NCBI GenBank assembly: GCA_030608005.1
Contig: JAUWIX010000004.1
Coordinates: 1 to 56,043, forward strand
DNA from: Dehalococcoidia bacterium
GTDB taxonomy: Bacteria; Chloroflexota; Dehalococcoidia; Dehalococcoidales; BS750m-G39
Direction: 5' to 3'
Length of the DNA: 56,043 nt
In this document: positions 7,491 through 16,513 of the stretch, piece by piece
Numbering within the stretch: the stretch's first letter is position 1
How the letters are laid out: every line of letters starts with the position of its first letter
Made by a program: the position numbers and the translations under genes
The notes under the pieces: model-generated
The model's input: the letters and a program-made list of their open reading frames with translations, nothing else
Database searches by the model: none
Told to the model about the DNA's origin: nothing

Positions 7491-8220
7491 CTTCTATAGA
7501 CATTTGACAGAGCTTTACCTCACCCCAGAGTCCCACCTTATCATCCTTGATAATAATCATTCCCTTCAACCCATCAATACCCTGGGCGAATTCAATCCCA
7601 CTGGGGATATCGTTGGGCTGGGCAATCAGGTTGCCTATGGCAGTGGCGGCAGCATCAGCCAGAGCAGCTGATTTGGAAACCACTATAACTGCATCGGCTT
7701 TACCATAACTCAGAGAATGCCCCACTGTTCCAGAAGAGGTGCAAATGCCTAGCGGTGTATCCTGCCCATTGATTTCCAGACCAATCTTGCCAGTTAAGGG
7801 CGATTTTCCAGCGTAAATCCCTATTAGTCTTTTCCTCGAGCTCTTCAGATAGATATCGCCCCCGTTTTCTACAATAATCTCGGGGGAAAAGGCTAGAAGC
7901 TGGCTGCCAACAAACTCAGCTATAGCTCCAGCTACTGAAGCCATAGGACCAATTCCTACTTTCCTTGCTGATTCTGCCATCTCGCTTACAAGGGGAGGGG
8001 CATCATCACCGATGGTGACCGGCTCCAGAGAGGTGAGAAATGATGGATGTCGCTCAATATACCTTTCCAGGGTGTCACGATATTTCAATACTAGCTTAAG
8101 TGCTTTCCGCTTCAGGTTAGTCCGGGCGCGGATATATAAATCTGTCTCCTTTACCACCACATTGAAAGAGACTAAGTCTTTATCTTTAACCCAGTGGCGA
8201 TAGGCTCTTGGCTGATACAT
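7480..8220 (-). CDS. UPF0280 (COG2122) family protein, ApbE-like
   Basis: The 246-residue protein belongs to UPF0280, a family with an ApbE-like (flavin-transferase-related) fold. Visible: GIGPMASVAGAIAEFVG, PEIIVENGGDIYLKS, GICTSSGTVGHSLSYGKADAVIVVSKSAALADAAATAIGN. In methanogenic archaea the COG2122 protein is required together with the DUF39 and NIL-ferredoxin proteins for homocysteine formation, and here it follows those two genes with only 3 intervening bases. Its exact biochemical role is not settled. The last codons (EEIV) and the TAG stop lie inside the end of repeat copy 2, so the original C-terminus may have been altered by the repeat. Confidence 0.88.
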   Translation of the reverse strand: MYQPRAYRHWVKDKDLVSFNVVVKETDLYIRARTNLKRKALKLVLKYRDTLERYIERHPSFLTSLEPVTIGDDAPPLVSEMAESARKVGIGPMASVAGAIAEFVGSQLLAFSPEIIVENGGDIYLKSSRKRLIGIYAGKSPLTGKIGLEINGQDTPLGICTSSGTVGHSLSYGKADAVIVVSKSAALADAAATAIGNLIAQPNDIPSGIEFAQGIDGLKGMIIIKDDKVGLWGEVKLCQMSIEEIV

Positions 8221-8223
8221 GGA

Positions 8224-8634
8224 CTAGAAATGCACCTCCATAGCTCGTGGAGGGCAAGCCTTTATACATAGTCCACAAGCCACGCACTTTTCATTATGAA
8301 AGTCGACCTGCCTGGTTACGGGGTCAAGTTCAAAGGCGCCGGTGGGGCAAATAGTGATGCAGGCACCGCAATGGGTGCATCTTTCCTCATTGCGAATAAC
8401 ATTCTGGCTGAGTGATTGAATTCTCACCCCACTTTTAGTCAGATACCTGATACCTTTATCATATTCTTTCTGTTTCCCACTCAATTCCAATACCAGTAGC
8501 CCCTCCTCTTCAGGGGTAATTGAAGCTTTTAAAATATTAAATTCAAGGTCATAATCCTTAGCTAGCCGGCATACTATAGGATGCTCCACGACCCACTTTG
8601 GAAAATGTAGGACTATTCTCTTGGAAACAGCCAT
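8224..8634 (-). CDS. NIL domain fused to a 2[4Fe-4S] ferredoxin
   Basis: Residues 1-80 form a NIL domain (RIVLHFPKWVVEHPIVCRLAKDY..., ending TKSGVRIQSLS). Residues 83-136 form a bacterial-type ferredoxin with two full cluster motifs, CTHCGACITICP and CVACGLCIKACP, giving 136 residues in all. The architecture matches the NIL-ferredoxin that works with DUF39 proteins in homocysteine synthesis from aspartate semialdehyde and sulfide; it is thought to supply electrons in sulfur transfer or thioester reduction. Start ATG 8634 has ggaaaggag upstream. It sits 31 bases after the DUF39 gene and 3 bases before UPF0280, an evident operon. Confidence 0.93.
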   Translation of the reverse strand: MAVSKRIVLHFPKWVVEHPIVCRLAKDYDLEFNILKASITPEEEGLLVLELSGKQKEYDKGIRYLTKSGVRIQSLSQNVIRNEERCTHCGACITICPTGAFELDPVTRQVDFHNEKCVACGLCIKACPPRAMEVHF

Positions 8635-8665
8635 TTTTGTCTCCTTTCCCAGGACAGGGTGTTTG

Positions 8666-9871
8666 CTATTCTATGGGGCGTTCATTAAGTGGCTTAAGGG
8701 TTATGCCTGCTTCCACACCAGGTAGAGGTGCCACTGGCTCGGTTAGCAGGAACTTTCCACTCAGTATCCATCTCTTTAGAGTATTGGCAATTTCTACCGC
8801 CCTTGGGTAGCTGGACAGGGAGGCAGTAGGCACTTCTTTACCCTGGACTGTTACCCTTCCACTTTTTAATTGAGCATAACTGACTTCACCCAAGATGTCT
8901 GGTTTCAGATTGGGATAGGCATCAGAATAATCAACAATGGCGGAAAAAATCTCGGCATCAGTTACTGTAGTGTAGCCCAGGGTTTCTTCAGAGAGTATAG
9001 GAATAGGTACGCCGATTCCTACGGTTAGGGTGCAGCCATAGCCTAGCATGCTGGTTCCCATCAGCCATCTGGGGCTCATTTGCTTTAAATCGCCGATAAC
9101 AGAAAGTGCTCCTGCTCCTCTTTTGGGCACTCCCTTTTCGGTGCGAGGCACGTTCGGATTATGCTGAGTGCCATGCCAGGCGACAAAGCCTATTCCGCCG
9201 CCTAAGAATATCTTGGTGCCTATGCCAATGGTCTTGTAATAGGGGTCATTCAACAGTGGAGAGAGCTGTCCAGCGGTAGAATAATTAATATTACCTAGGT
9301 TTGCCCGTAACACGCCCATATAGGTATAGATTGTTTTACTTGAGGTATTTGCCGCCACATCATAATTCTGGTAAGCATTCCTGATATTAAATAGCACTGC
9401 CTCGTTGAGGTCTTTTATGTTAATCCAGGTCTCAAGCCGCTTCCTTGGATAGCAATCTGTGCCATAGGCGTTTGCCACCAGTCTGATATCCTTGCCAGCG
9501 ACAAGTTCCTCAATTACATGCCCACCCCCATAATTGAATTCGCCAGGATAGACTTTGTTTCTGGGGTCATCATCAGGGAGGGCATTGGCACCGATGAATA
9601 TATCTACTGCCGCCAACCCGGTATAAGCTGGGACATCATTAAGGTAGGCTCTGCCACCACCGAGCTTGATTCTTGGCTTAGAGTGTCCAATATTAAGATA
9701 GGCACCAGATGAACACATAGGACCGAAGGTGCCGGTGGTAACTACATCCACTTCCTGGGCTGCCTGCTTAATGCCCTTCTCTTTGGCAATATCTATTATC
9801 TCCTCAGCAGTAACTACTACCGCCTTTCCCTGCTTTATCTTCTCGTTTATTTCTGCGATTGTTTTTGCCAT
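8666..9871 (-). CDS. DUF39 homocysteine biosynthesis protein, without CBS domains
   Basis: This 401-residue DUF39 (COG1900) enzyme is expected to help convert aspartate semialdehyde plus sulfide to homocysteine, as shown for methanogen homologues. Visible: VTTGTFGPMCSSGAYLNIGH, with the family's conserved Cys (Cys53), and VANAYGTDCYPRK, with the second conserved Cys (Cys140). Also present are KIFLGGGIGFVAWHGTQH and the C-terminal LKPLNERPIE. Many archaeal members carry two C-terminal CBS domains; none is present here. It is the first gene of the operon. The predicted -10 lies only nine bases from the ATG and no Shine-Dalgarno sequence is visible, so the message may be leaderless. asd, which makes the presumed substrate, is elsewhere in the window (51.8-52.8 kb). 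Confidence 0.92.
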   Translation of the reverse strand: MAKTIAEINEKIKQGKAVVVTAEEIIDIAKEKGIKQAAQEVDVVTTGTFGPMCSSGAYLNIGHSKPRIKLGGGRAYLNDVPAYTGLAAVDIFIGANALPDDDPRNKVYPGEFNYGGGHVIEELVAGKDIRLVANAYGTDCYPRKRLETWINIKDLNEAVLFNIRNAYQNYDVAANTSSKTIYTYMGVLRANLGNINYSTAGQLSPLLNDPYYKTIGIGTKIFLGGGIGFVAWHGTQHNPNVPRTEKGVPKRGAGALSVIGDLKQMSPRWLMGTSMLGYGCTLTVGIGVPIPILSEETLGYTTVTDAEIFSAIVDYSDAYPNLKPDILGEVSYAQLKSGRVTVQGKEVPTASLSSYPRAVEIANTLKRWILSGKFLLTEPVAPLPGVEAGITLKPLNERPIE

Positions 9872-9880
9872 ATCTTCAAG

Positions 9881-9909
9881 ATGATAATATTAAACCGTAG
9901 GCTTGTCAA
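9881..9909 (-). promoter_or_regulatory. Sigma-70-type promoter of the DUF39 operon
   Basis: On the minus strand TTGACA (9909-9904), a 17-bp spacer and TATCAT (9886-9881). A start about seven bases after the -10 would fall near 9874, only about three bases from the ATG at 9871. The sequence between the -10 and the ATG, cttgaagat, has no ribosome-binding purine run. Confidence 0.65.
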
Positions 9910-9921
9910 TTTACCCATAGA

Positions 9922-10154
9922 GATTGGTTTATTAACCCCATCCCCCTTTATCCCCCTCCCTTAGATAAGGGAGGGGGAAAGAGAAGAAAGAGGGGGCTTC
10001 GCTCCCTCGAAGACTCCCCAATTAGGTATTTGGAGGCTTCGCCTCTCTGTGCCTCTCTGTTCTCTGGGGTGTTTAGGAGGGGCGCTAGCCCCTCTTAACA
10101 AAATACTTCCCCCTTCCCCTCCGAGGGGAAGGGGGTCAGGGGGATGGGGTCAAC
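9922..10154 (+). repeat. Palindromic intergenic repeat, copy 3, in the 9872-10277 gap
   Basis: Left end gattggtttattaaccccat and right end gggggatggggtcaac, with internal hairpins cccctcccttag..ataagggaggggg, a gggggcttcgctccc-like stem, aggggcgctagcccct, and cccttcccct..aggggaaggg. It occupies most of the 405-base gap between the divergent DUF39 operon and the HicB-like gene; the rest holds their two promoters. Confidence 0.85.
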
Positions 10155-10226
10155 GCCATAGAGAAACAAAATATAATAATCGGTGTCACCAATCTATCTG
10201 AACTAGCCCATTTTTTACTCCTTATG

Positions 10227-10255
10227 TTGAAGAACACCCCCTTATGAGCTATAAT
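10227..10255 (+). promoter_or_regulatory. Promoter of the HicB-like gene (duplicate of the aspS promoter)
   Basis: TTGAAG (10227-10232), a 17-bp spacer and TATAAT (10250-10255). A second TATAA-like block (agctataaac) follows. The arrangement and flanking bases match those upstream of aspS at 10645-10673. Confidence 0.7.
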
Positions 10256-10277
10256 TAGCTATAAACAGGAGGTCAAT

Positions 10278-10511
10278 ATGCGCCATTCTATCAGGGCGTT
10301 TGTGCATAAGGGTGAGAACTATTATGTTGCCGAGTGCATGGAGATAGCGGTGGTCACCCAGGGTAAAACTCTGGATGAGACCATGGCAAATCTCCAGGAA
10401 GCTATTGCTCTGCATCTTGAGGGCGAGGACCTGGTAGATTTTGACCTTGCCCCTAACCCTTCCCTCCTAGTGACTCTCGAGTTGGAGCCCACGGTCTTAT
10501 TTCTACACTGA
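10278..10511 (+). CDS. HicB-like (UPF0150) protein without a HicA partner
   Basis: This 77-residue protein has the HicB antitoxin core: FVHKGENYYVAECMEIAVVTQGKTLDETMANLQEAIALHLEGED, a partial RNase H-like fold. HicB neutralises the mRNA interferase HicA in type II toxin-antitoxin systems and usually carries a C-terminal DNA-binding helix-turn-helix or ribbon-helix-helix; none is present in this short form. No HicA-like gene (about 60-80 residues with a catalytic His) is visible on either side: upstream is a repeat and a promoter, downstream another repeat. Start ATG 10278 follows aggaggt. It may be an orphan antitoxin or a housekeeping relative. The promoter is shared in sequence with aspS. 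Confidence 0.85.
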   Translation: MRHSIRAFVHKGENYYVAECMEIAVVTQGKTLDETMANLQEAIALHLEGEDLVDFDLAPNPSLLVTLELEPTVLFLH

Positions 10512-10530
10512 TTAGTCTGCGGTCATTTAT

Positions 10531-10628
10531 TAAGGGAGTTTTAGAGGGGCGAAGCCCCTCTTTTTAATATCCTTCCCCCTCTCCTTGAAAGGAGAGGGGG
10601 ATAAAGGGGGTAAGGTTGGTAAACAATC
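10531..10628 (+). repeat. Palindromic intergenic repeat, copy 4 (half element)
   Basis: Starts taagggagttttagaggggc. Hairpins are agaggggc-gaa-gcccctct and ccccctctcctt..aaggagaggggg, with the right end ggggtaaggttggtaaacaa. This equals the right half of the full elements, without a left arm. It lies between the HicB-like gene and aspS and may end the HicB-like transcript. Confidence 0.8.
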
Positions 10629-10644
10629 TCATTAGCCCCCGCAA

Positions 10645-10673
10645 GTTGAAGAGCCCCCTGTCATAAGCTATAA
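10645..10673 (+). promoter_or_regulatory. aspS promoter
   Basis: TTGAAG (10645-10650), a 17-bp spacer and TATAAT (10668-10673), followed by a second ctataat block and then ataggagg before the TTG start at 10702. It is nearly the same sequence as at 10227-10255. Confidence 0.7.
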
Positions 10674-10701
10674 TCAGCTATAATCTATATAGGAGGCGAT
10701 T

Positions 10702-12498
10702 TTGCTCAAAAGTCATAGCTGTGGTGAGCTAAGTAGAAAGGATGTTGGTGCCGAGGTAACCTTGGCTGGTTGGGTAGACCGCCGCCGAGACCACGGGAGA
10801 CTGATATTCATTGACCTGCGAGATAGAGAGGGCGTAGTTCAGGTGGTGTTCAATCCAGAAACATCAGCCTCTTGCCATAAAGTAGCCAGTGAGATGCGTA
10901 ATGAATATGTGGTTACGGTCAGTGGTGAGGTTGCCCTTCGCCCCCCGGGAACCGAGAACCCTAAATTGCCCACCGGTGATATTGAGGTTATTGCTCATAA
11001 TACCGTTATACTTAATCCATCAAAGACTCCTCCTTTCTATATAAATGAAGACATTGAAGTGGAAGAAAACCTGCGGCTCAAGTATCGCTACCTTGACCTG
11101 CGCCGGGCTCGGATGAAGGAGAACCTGCTCCTTCGCCACCAGGCAGTGAAGTTTATTCGCGATTTTCTGGATGCTAGGGGGTTTATTGAGGTAGAAACAC
11201 CAATCCTGATTAAGAGCACCCCTGAGGGGGCTCGTGATTACCTGGTACCCAGTCGAATTCATCCGGGAAAGTTCTATGCCCTTCCCCAGTCGCCACAGCA
11301 ACTTAAACAGCTATTGATGGTAGCCGGGGTGGAGAAGTATTTTCAAATAGCCAGATGCTTTCGTGATGAGGATACACGGGCTGACCGTCAGCCTGAGTTC
11401 ACCCAGCTTGACTTGGAGATGAGCTTTGTCGAGGAGGAGGATATTTTGAACCTGATGGAGGAATTATTCACCTCTATGGTGGAGACGATTAAACCTGAAA
11501 TGCGGGTGCTCAAGCCTTTCCCTCGCCTTACCTATGCTGAGGCAATGGAGCGCTACGGTACGGATAAGCCTGACTTGAGATTTGGTCTGGAGATAGGAGA
11601 TTTAACAGACATTGCTGCTCAATCTGACTTCTCTATCTTTCGTTCTGCCATCGCTGATGGGGGTAAGGTGAAGGGCATATGCGCCCCTGGCTGTGGCAAT
11701 TATACCCGAAGCCAGCTTGAGGAACTAAATAGGCTGGCGCAGAGCCTGGGAGCTGGGGGCTTGGTCACTATGTCACTGGGCGCCGCTGGCGGCGGTTTGA
11801 ATGATTTAACCATTGAAATGGTAAAGTCTGTTGCTGCTAGATTTCTAACCCTAGACCAAATAAAGCAGATGGCACATCGTTTAGGAGCAGATATGGGAGA
11901 CCTTCTGCTTATTATTGCCGGCAAACCTGGGCTAGTTGATATGACATTAAGCGGACTGCGTCAGGAGGTGGGACAGCGGCTTAAGCTGGCTGCCCCTAAT
12001 CTATTCGCCTTCGCTTTTATTCAGAATTTTCCGTTACTGAGATGGGATGAAGAGGCAGGACGATGGGATTCAGAGCATCATCCCTTTACTGCACCTAGGG
12101 ATGAGGATGTGCCCTTGCTGGACAGCGCCCCGGGAAAGGTACGCGGCAAGCATTATGACCTAGTATGCAATGGGTATGAAATAGGTGGTGGTAGCCTTAG
12201 GATTTACACCAGTGAGCTTCAGAAGAAGCTCTTTAAGTTGCTGGGCTATAGTGATGAGGAGGTTGAGGAGCGCTTCGGGCACATGCTTGAGGCTTTTCAG
12301 TATGGGGCTCCACCTCATGGTGGCATAGCCCTGGGTATCGACCGCATTGTGATGCTACTGGCGGGGGAAGAAACCATCAGGGAAGTTATTGCCTTTCCCA
12401 AGAACCAGAGTGCTGCCGATTTAACCTTTAATGCCCCTTCACCGGTTAGCGAACAGCAGCTAGCTGAATTACATCTGCGTCTGCGGGAGGAAAGGTGA
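10702..12498 (+). CDS. aspS: Aspartyl-tRNA synthetase (bacterial type)
   Basis: Charges tRNA-Asp in the cytoplasm. Length 598 and the presence of an inserted GAD domain between motifs 2 and 3 mark the bacterial type. Visible: the N-terminal OB fold ([32 protein letters not shown]), [41 protein letters not shown], motif 2 [23 protein letters not shown], and motif 3 [14 protein letters not shown]. Whether it is discriminating or also charges tRNA-Asn cannot be decided here. The start is TTG 10702 after taggaggcgat. The stop overlaps the tig GTG start by four bases (GTGA), so aspS and tig are translationally coupled. Confidence 0.97.
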   Translation: MLKSHSCGELSRKDVGAEVTLAGWVDRRRDHGRLIFIDLRDREGVVQVVFNPETSASCHKVASEMRNEYVVTVSGEVALRPPGTENPKLPTGDIEVIAHNTVILNPSKTPPFYINEDIEVEENLRLKYRYLDLRRARMKENLLLRHQAVKFIRDFLDARGFIEVETPILIKSTPEGARDYLVPSRIHPGKFYALPQSPQQLKQLLMVAGVEKYFQIARCFRDEDTRADRQPEFTQLDLEMSFVEEEDILNLMEELFTSMVETIKPEMRVLKPFPRLTYAEAMERYGTDKPDLRFGLEIGDLTDIAAQSDFSIFRSAIADGGKVKGICAPGCGNYTRSQLEELNRLAQSLGAGGLVTMSLGAAGGGLNDLTIEMVKSVAARFLTLDQIKQMAHRLGADMGDLLLIIAGKPGLVDMTLSGLRQEVGQRLKLAAPNLFAFAFIQNFPLLRWDEEAGRWDSEHHPFTAPRDEDVPLLDSAPGKVRGKHYDLVCNGYEIGGGSLRIYTSELQKKLFKLLGYSDEEVEERFGHMLEAFQYGAPPHGGIALGIDRIVMLLAGEETIREVIAFPKNQSAADLTFNAPSPVSEQQLAELHLRLREER

Positions 12499-13793
12499 AA
12501 GTAACCAGAGAGAAAATAGAAAATAGCCAGGCATTTCTTAGAATTGAGATGGAGCCTGCTGAGGTAGAGGAATCCTTGGAGGATTCTTATCGCCGCCTGG
12601 CTAGGAAAACGAATATCCCCGGCTTTCGTAAAGGAAAGGTGCCACGAGCTGTGCTAGAACGCTATATAGGTAGAGATAGCCTCCTTGAGGATGCCCTAAA
12701 TAATCTGCTTCCTCAAGCTTATGAGAAGGCTATCAAGGAGCAAGAGATTGAAGCTATTGCCAGCCCATCTATTGAAATAGCTCAAACTGACCCTGTGGTA
12801 TTTAAGGCGACAGTGCCGCTAAAGCCTACAATTGAGCTTGGCGACTACCATAACATTCAACTTACCCCAGAACCTGTAGAACTAACCGAGAATGATGTCA
12901 ACACCGTAGTAGAGCAGCTACGCCGCCAGCATGCCACTTGGGAGTCTGTAGAACGCCCAGCAAACTTTGATGATTTGGTGGTGTTAGATATTGAAAGCCA
13001 TATTGAGGAAAAGCCGTTCATCAATCAACAGGGAGTTCAATATCAAATCCTCCATGACCACCCCTTCCCTGTGCCGGGGTTTGCCGAGCAGTTGCCTGGG
13101 ATGAAAGGCGGTGAGGAGAAAGAGTTCAAACTCCAACTCCCCAAAGATTATCCTAGAGGTGAGCTGGCAGAGAAGGAGGCTTGGTTTAAGGTAAGGGTTA
13201 CTGAAATAAAGCAGCAGCGGCTTCCCAAGCTAAACAAGGAATTTGCCCATCTGGTTAACCCCGAGTTCAAGACCCTGGCTTCACTGCGGAAACAAGTCTC
13301 TACTAACTTACGACTCATGGCTGAGGAGAGAGCCAGGAGAGAATTTGAGGAGCAGATAATTGACGCAGTGGTTGATATCAGCCAAGTAGAATTCCCGCCA
13401 GTTTTGGCTGAGATGGAAGTTGACCGACTCCTTGACCAACAGGCGAGGCAATTGCAGATGACTGGTAGAGGGCTGGAAGAATATCTTAGCAGGGTTAATA
13501 AAACAGAGGAGGAACTACGGGAAGAGCTGCGTCCATTAGCCACCAAGAGGGTTACCCGCTCCCTTGTGTTAGGCAGAATTGCCGAACAGGAAAAGATTGA
13601 GGTCGGTGATTCTGAGATAAGTGCTGAGCTGGAAAATATGGCGCAAACTGCCACCAAGAATAAGGATGAGGTGCAGAAACTTCTAAACTCTCCTCAAGCT
13701 CGTAGCTCAATTGAGCAATTGTTAACTACACGAAAAACTATACAGCGACTGGTAGAAATAGCTAGAGGTTCAACAGATGACCAGGAGAAATAA
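12495..13793 (+). CDS. tig: Trigger factor (ribosome-associated chaperone/PPIase)
   Basis: Binds ribosomal protein L23 at the exit tunnel and folds nascent chains. Visible: the ribosome-binding signature [20 protein letters not shown] at about residues 36-55, a central FKBP-like PPIase domain (about 150-240: [15 protein letters not shown]...[26 protein letters not shown]), and a long helical C-terminal chaperone domain rich in charged residues. Length 432 is normal. GTG 12495 overlaps the aspS stop. tig is usually followed directly by clpP-clpX; here a molybdoenzyme gene overlapping tig by 17 bases comes first, and clpP follows that. Confidence 0.95.
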   Translation: MKVTREKIENSQAFLRIEMEPAEVEESLEDSYRRLARKTNIPGFRKGKVPRAVLERYIGRDSLLEDALNNLLPQAYEKAIKEQEIEAIASPSIEIAQTDPVVFKATVPLKPTIELGDYHNIQLTPEPVELTENDVNTVVEQLRRQHATWESVERPANFDDLVVLDIESHIEEKPFINQQGVQYQILHDHPFPVPGFAEQLPGMKGGEEKEFKLQLPKDYPRGELAEKEAWFKVRVTEIKQQRLPKLNKEFAHLVNPEFKTLASLRKQVSTNLRLMAEERARREFEEQIIDAVVDISQVEFPPVLAEMEVDRLLDQQARQLQMTGRGLEEYLSRVNKTEEELREELRPLATKRVTRSLVLGRIAEQEKIEVGDSEISAELENMAQTATKNKDEVQKLLNSPQARSSIEQLLTTRKTIQRLVEIARGSTDDQEK

Positions 13794-15837
13794 TACCAAG
13801 ATTGTAAAGAGCCTTTGCCATATGTGTCTGAGCTGCTGTGGAATAGATGCCTATGTAGAAAAGGGCAGGCTAGTAAAGGTTACCCCTATGAAGGAGCACC
13901 CGGTCAATAGGTTATGTGTCAAGGCGCAGGCGATACCCGATTTGTTATATTCGCCAGAGCGGATTACTCATCCGATGAAAAAAGTGAATGGGACATGGCA
14001 CGAAATCTCTTGGGATGAAGCCTTTGATATTATCGGAGACAAGCTGGCTGGTATAAAGGGCAATTATGGAGCTAAGGCACTGGCGGTGCATTTGGGCGAG
14101 CCCCTGATAAGCACAGAGGTACCAAGGGTAGCCGCCAGATTCTGTAGCTTATATGGAACACCTAATTATACCTCAGGGGCTTCCCTTTGTTTTGCCGCCC
14201 GGGGGATAGGGCATGGTTTAACTCTGGGTAAACGAATGTTACCCTTGTTTCCAAGCTATGAAAATACCCGCTGTATAGTAGTCTGGGGGCATAACCCCCA
14301 CCAATCCAATGTAGGGGAGGAGACAAACATCCTTGCTGCTCAAAAGCGAGGAGCAAAGTTAATAGTGATTGACCCTAGGGTGACCCCTCTGGCTAAAAGG
14401 GCAGCTCTTCATATCCAAATTAGACCCGGAACTGATTGTGCCCTGGCACTGGGTTTAATACATGCAATCATAGCTGAGAAATTATATGATGCGAATTTTG
14501 TGAACAACTGGACCTTTGGTTTTGATAAGTTAAGGGAACAGGTCAAAAAATATAGCCCTGAAGTAGTGGAAAAGATTACCTGGGTTCCAGCCAAGGCAAT
14601 CAGGCAATTTGCCAGAATATATGCCACCAGTAAACCGGCAACTATCAGCCAAGGTGTCTCATTAGACCACTGCACTAATGGCGTGCAGAATAGCCGAGCT
14701 ATTTCAATCCTGATAGCCATCACTGGCAACCTTGATATACTTGGGGGGAATATCTATAACTTCCCATTGAGGCAGGCTAGTGTCAGGATAAAGGGGAGGG
14801 TTTCGGTTGAGGAGGCTATTGGAGCACACTACCCAATATTTGGCAAGTTTACCAGTGAGACAACATCCCTGCCAATAGCCAATGCTGTAATTACCGGAAA
14901 ACCATATCCGGTTAAAGCCCTCATAGTTCAAGGTTGTAATCCTGCCTTGACCTGGCCCAATAGCAGTAAGGTCAGGGAGGCGCTTGAGAGATTGGATTTG
15001 TTGGTGGTATCTGACCTGTTCATGACTGAAACAGCCAGGCTGGCTGACATTTTCCTTCCTGCTGTCGCCTTCCCGGAGAGAAAAATTATTAAGGATTATG
15101 TCTTTGGAGGACTGCCGTTAATTGCGATGGGCGGCAAGGTAATTGAGCCTCCGGCTGATTGCTTGGAGGATTGGCAAATATGGTCTGAGCTGGGCAGAAA
15201 AATGGGCTACGCTGACTATTTCCCCTGGCAGAGCGCCGGTGAGCTTTTTGCTTATCTGCTTGAGCCATCGGGTATTACCCCCGAACAGCTTGAGCAAAAT
15301 CCAGGTGGCATACTATATCACCAGCTTGACCGCCAGCGAAAATATGAGCAGGAAGGATTGGATACCCCATCGGGGAAGGTGGAGCTCTTCTCCCAGACAA
15401 TGGCAGACTATGGATATGACCCCTTGCCAACATTTACTGAGCCACAACAGAACCCGGTTGATAACCCCGGGCTTGCAGAGAGCTATCCCTTCACTCTGAT
15501 TACAGGCACTAGGGTAAATGCCTTCACCCACTCCCAACATCGCAATATTGCCCGACTTAGGAAGCTGGTTCCCCAACCTTTGGTTGAGCTCAATCCTGAT
15601 TCAGCAAAGAACCTGGGTATTACTGATGGAGACCAGGTAGTTGTTGAATCTCCAAAGGGGAGCATCAAGCTGCAAGCCAAAATTACTGCTGATATTCATC
15701 CCAAAGTGCTTAGCCTGCAGCATGGATGGAGTGAGGCTAATGCCAATATCCTGACTGATGATGAACAACTTGACCCCATTTCAGGCTATCCCGGGTTTAA
15801 AACTACTCCATGCCGGGTGAGAAAAGCTGGGGAGTGA
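13777..15837 (+). CDS. Molybdopterin (Mo-bisPGD) oxidoreductase, cytoplasmic, with N-terminal [4Fe-4S]
   Basis: A 686-residue member of the DMSO reductase superfamily. The N-terminal cluster site reads CHMCLSCCG (Cys14, 17, 21) with the fourth Cys in NRLCVKAQA. The Mo-ligand region is SGASLCFAARGIGHG, so the likely metal ligand is Cys (neither Sec nor Ser). Cofactor motifs include IVVWGHNPHQSN, KLIVIDPRVTPLAKRAALHIQIRPGTDCALALGL, ALIVQGCNPALTWPNS, and the C-terminal LITGTRVNAFTHSQHRNIARLRKL with NPDSAKNLGITDGDQVVVESPKGSI. There is no Tat signal, so it acts in the cytoplasm. No electron-transfer subunit lies beside it. Formate dehydrogenase-like, thiosulfate/polysulfide reductase-like or hydroxylase-like activity cannot be separated. 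ATG 13777 overlaps the end of tig. Confidence 0.9.
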   Translation: MTRRNNTKIVKSLCHMCLSCCGIDAYVEKGRLVKVTPMKEHPVNRLCVKAQAIPDLLYSPERITHPMKKVNGTWHEISWDEAFDIIGDKLAGIKGNYGAKALAVHLGEPLISTEVPRVAARFCSLYGTPNYTSGASLCFAARGIGHGLTLGKRMLPLFPSYENTRCIVVWGHNPHQSNVGEETNILAAQKRGAKLIVIDPRVTPLAKRAALHIQIRPGTDCALALGLIHAIIAEKLYDANFVNNWTFGFDKLREQVKKYSPEVVEKITWVPAKAIRQFARIYATSKPATISQGVSLDHCTNGVQNSRAISILIAITGNLDILGGNIYNFPLRQASVRIKGRVSVEEAIGAHYPIFGKFTSETTSLPIANAVITGKPYPVKALIVQGCNPALTWPNSSKVREALERLDLLVVSDLFMTETARLADIFLPAVAFPERKIIKDYVFGGLPLIAMGGKVIEPPADCLEDWQIWSELGRKMGYADYFPWQSAGELFAYLLEPSGITPEQLEQNPGGILYHQLDRQRKYEQEGLDTPSGKVELFSQTMADYGYDPLPTFTEPQQNPVDNPGLAESYPFTLITGTRVNAFTHSQHRNIARLRKLVPQPLVELNPDSAKNLGITDGDQVVVESPKGSIKLQAKITADIHPKVLSLQHGWSEANANILTDDEQLDPISGYPGFKTTPCRVRKAGE

Positions 15838-15901
15838 GTTATAATTGTGTAATAGTGAGCACTTGCCTTGAACTATATAAAAGCTGGTGGGAGGACAAAA
15901 A

Positions 15902-16504
15902 ATGAATATCCAACCGATGAATGTAATACCTATGGTAATTGAGAGTGGTGCCAGAGGGGAGCGAGCCTTCGATATATACTCGCTCCTGCTGAGAGAGCGC
16001 ATTGTCATGTTGGGCATGCCGATTAATGACCAGGTGGCTAATGTTATTATTGCCCAGCTTCTCTACCTTGAGCGAGAGGACCCGGACAAAGACATAAGCC
16101 TTTACATTCACTGCCCTGGTGGCATCATTTCCAGTGGTCTCGCTATTTATGACACCATGCAGCTCATACGCCCTGATGTTTCCACCATTTGTGTTGGGCT
16201 GGCGGCTAGCATGGGGACTTTGCTTCTTTGTGCTGGGGCTAAAGGCAAACGCTATGCCCTACCTAACTCCACTATACACCTGCATCAGGCGTTTGGTGGT
16301 GCTCAGGGACAGGCAGCCGATGTAGAAATTGCTGCCCGAGAGATTATGCGTATGCAAGAGCTAATCCGGGGCATTTTATCTAAGCACACCGGTCAACCAC
16401 TGGAGAAAATAGTCCATGATACTGACCGGGATTTCTACCTTAACCCTGAGCAAGCGGTGGAGTATGGGATTGTGGATGAAATCCTCAGCAAGCCACAAAA
16501 ATAG
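15902..16504 (+). CDS. clpP: ATP-dependent Clp protease proteolytic subunit
   Basis: This serine protease assembles as a tetradecamer with ClpX or ClpC. The catalytic triad is visible with E. coli-like spacing: Ser103 in GLAASMG, His128 in IHLHQAFGG (usually MIHQP), Asp177 in [24 protein letters not shown] and AREIMRMQ are typical. I chose ATG 15902, with gggagg seven bases upstream; the in-frame GTG at 15887 overlaps that ribosome-binding site. The protein is 200 residues. The gene follows tig in spirit, but the molybdoenzyme gene separates them, and no clpX follows; the next gene is convergent. Confidence 0.96.
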   Translation: MNIQPMNVIPMVIESGARGERAFDIYSLLLRERIVMLGMPINDQVANVIIAQLLYLEREDPDKDISLYIHCPGGIISSGLAIYDTMQLIRPDVSTICVGLAASMGTLLLCAGAKGKRYALPNSTIHLHQAFGGAQGQAADVEIAAREIMRMQELIRGILSKHTGQPLEKIVHDTDRDFYLNPEQAVEYGIVDEILSKPQK

Positions 16505-16513
16505 CTATAGCTG

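Noticed and set aside
10278-10511. A complete HicAB toxin-antitoxin module
   Set aside because: No HicA-sized gene with the catalytic His was found on either strand within the flanking several hundred bases.
13777-13860. A Tat signal for export of the molybdenum enzyme
   Set aside because: The N-terminus [17 protein letters not shown] has two arginines but reaches the cluster cysteines at once, with no hydrophobic stretch.
15839-15880. A separate clpP promoter (TATAAT at 15840-15845)
   Set aside because: No acceptable -35 at 15-19 bp; the hexamer may be chance in an AT-rich gap.
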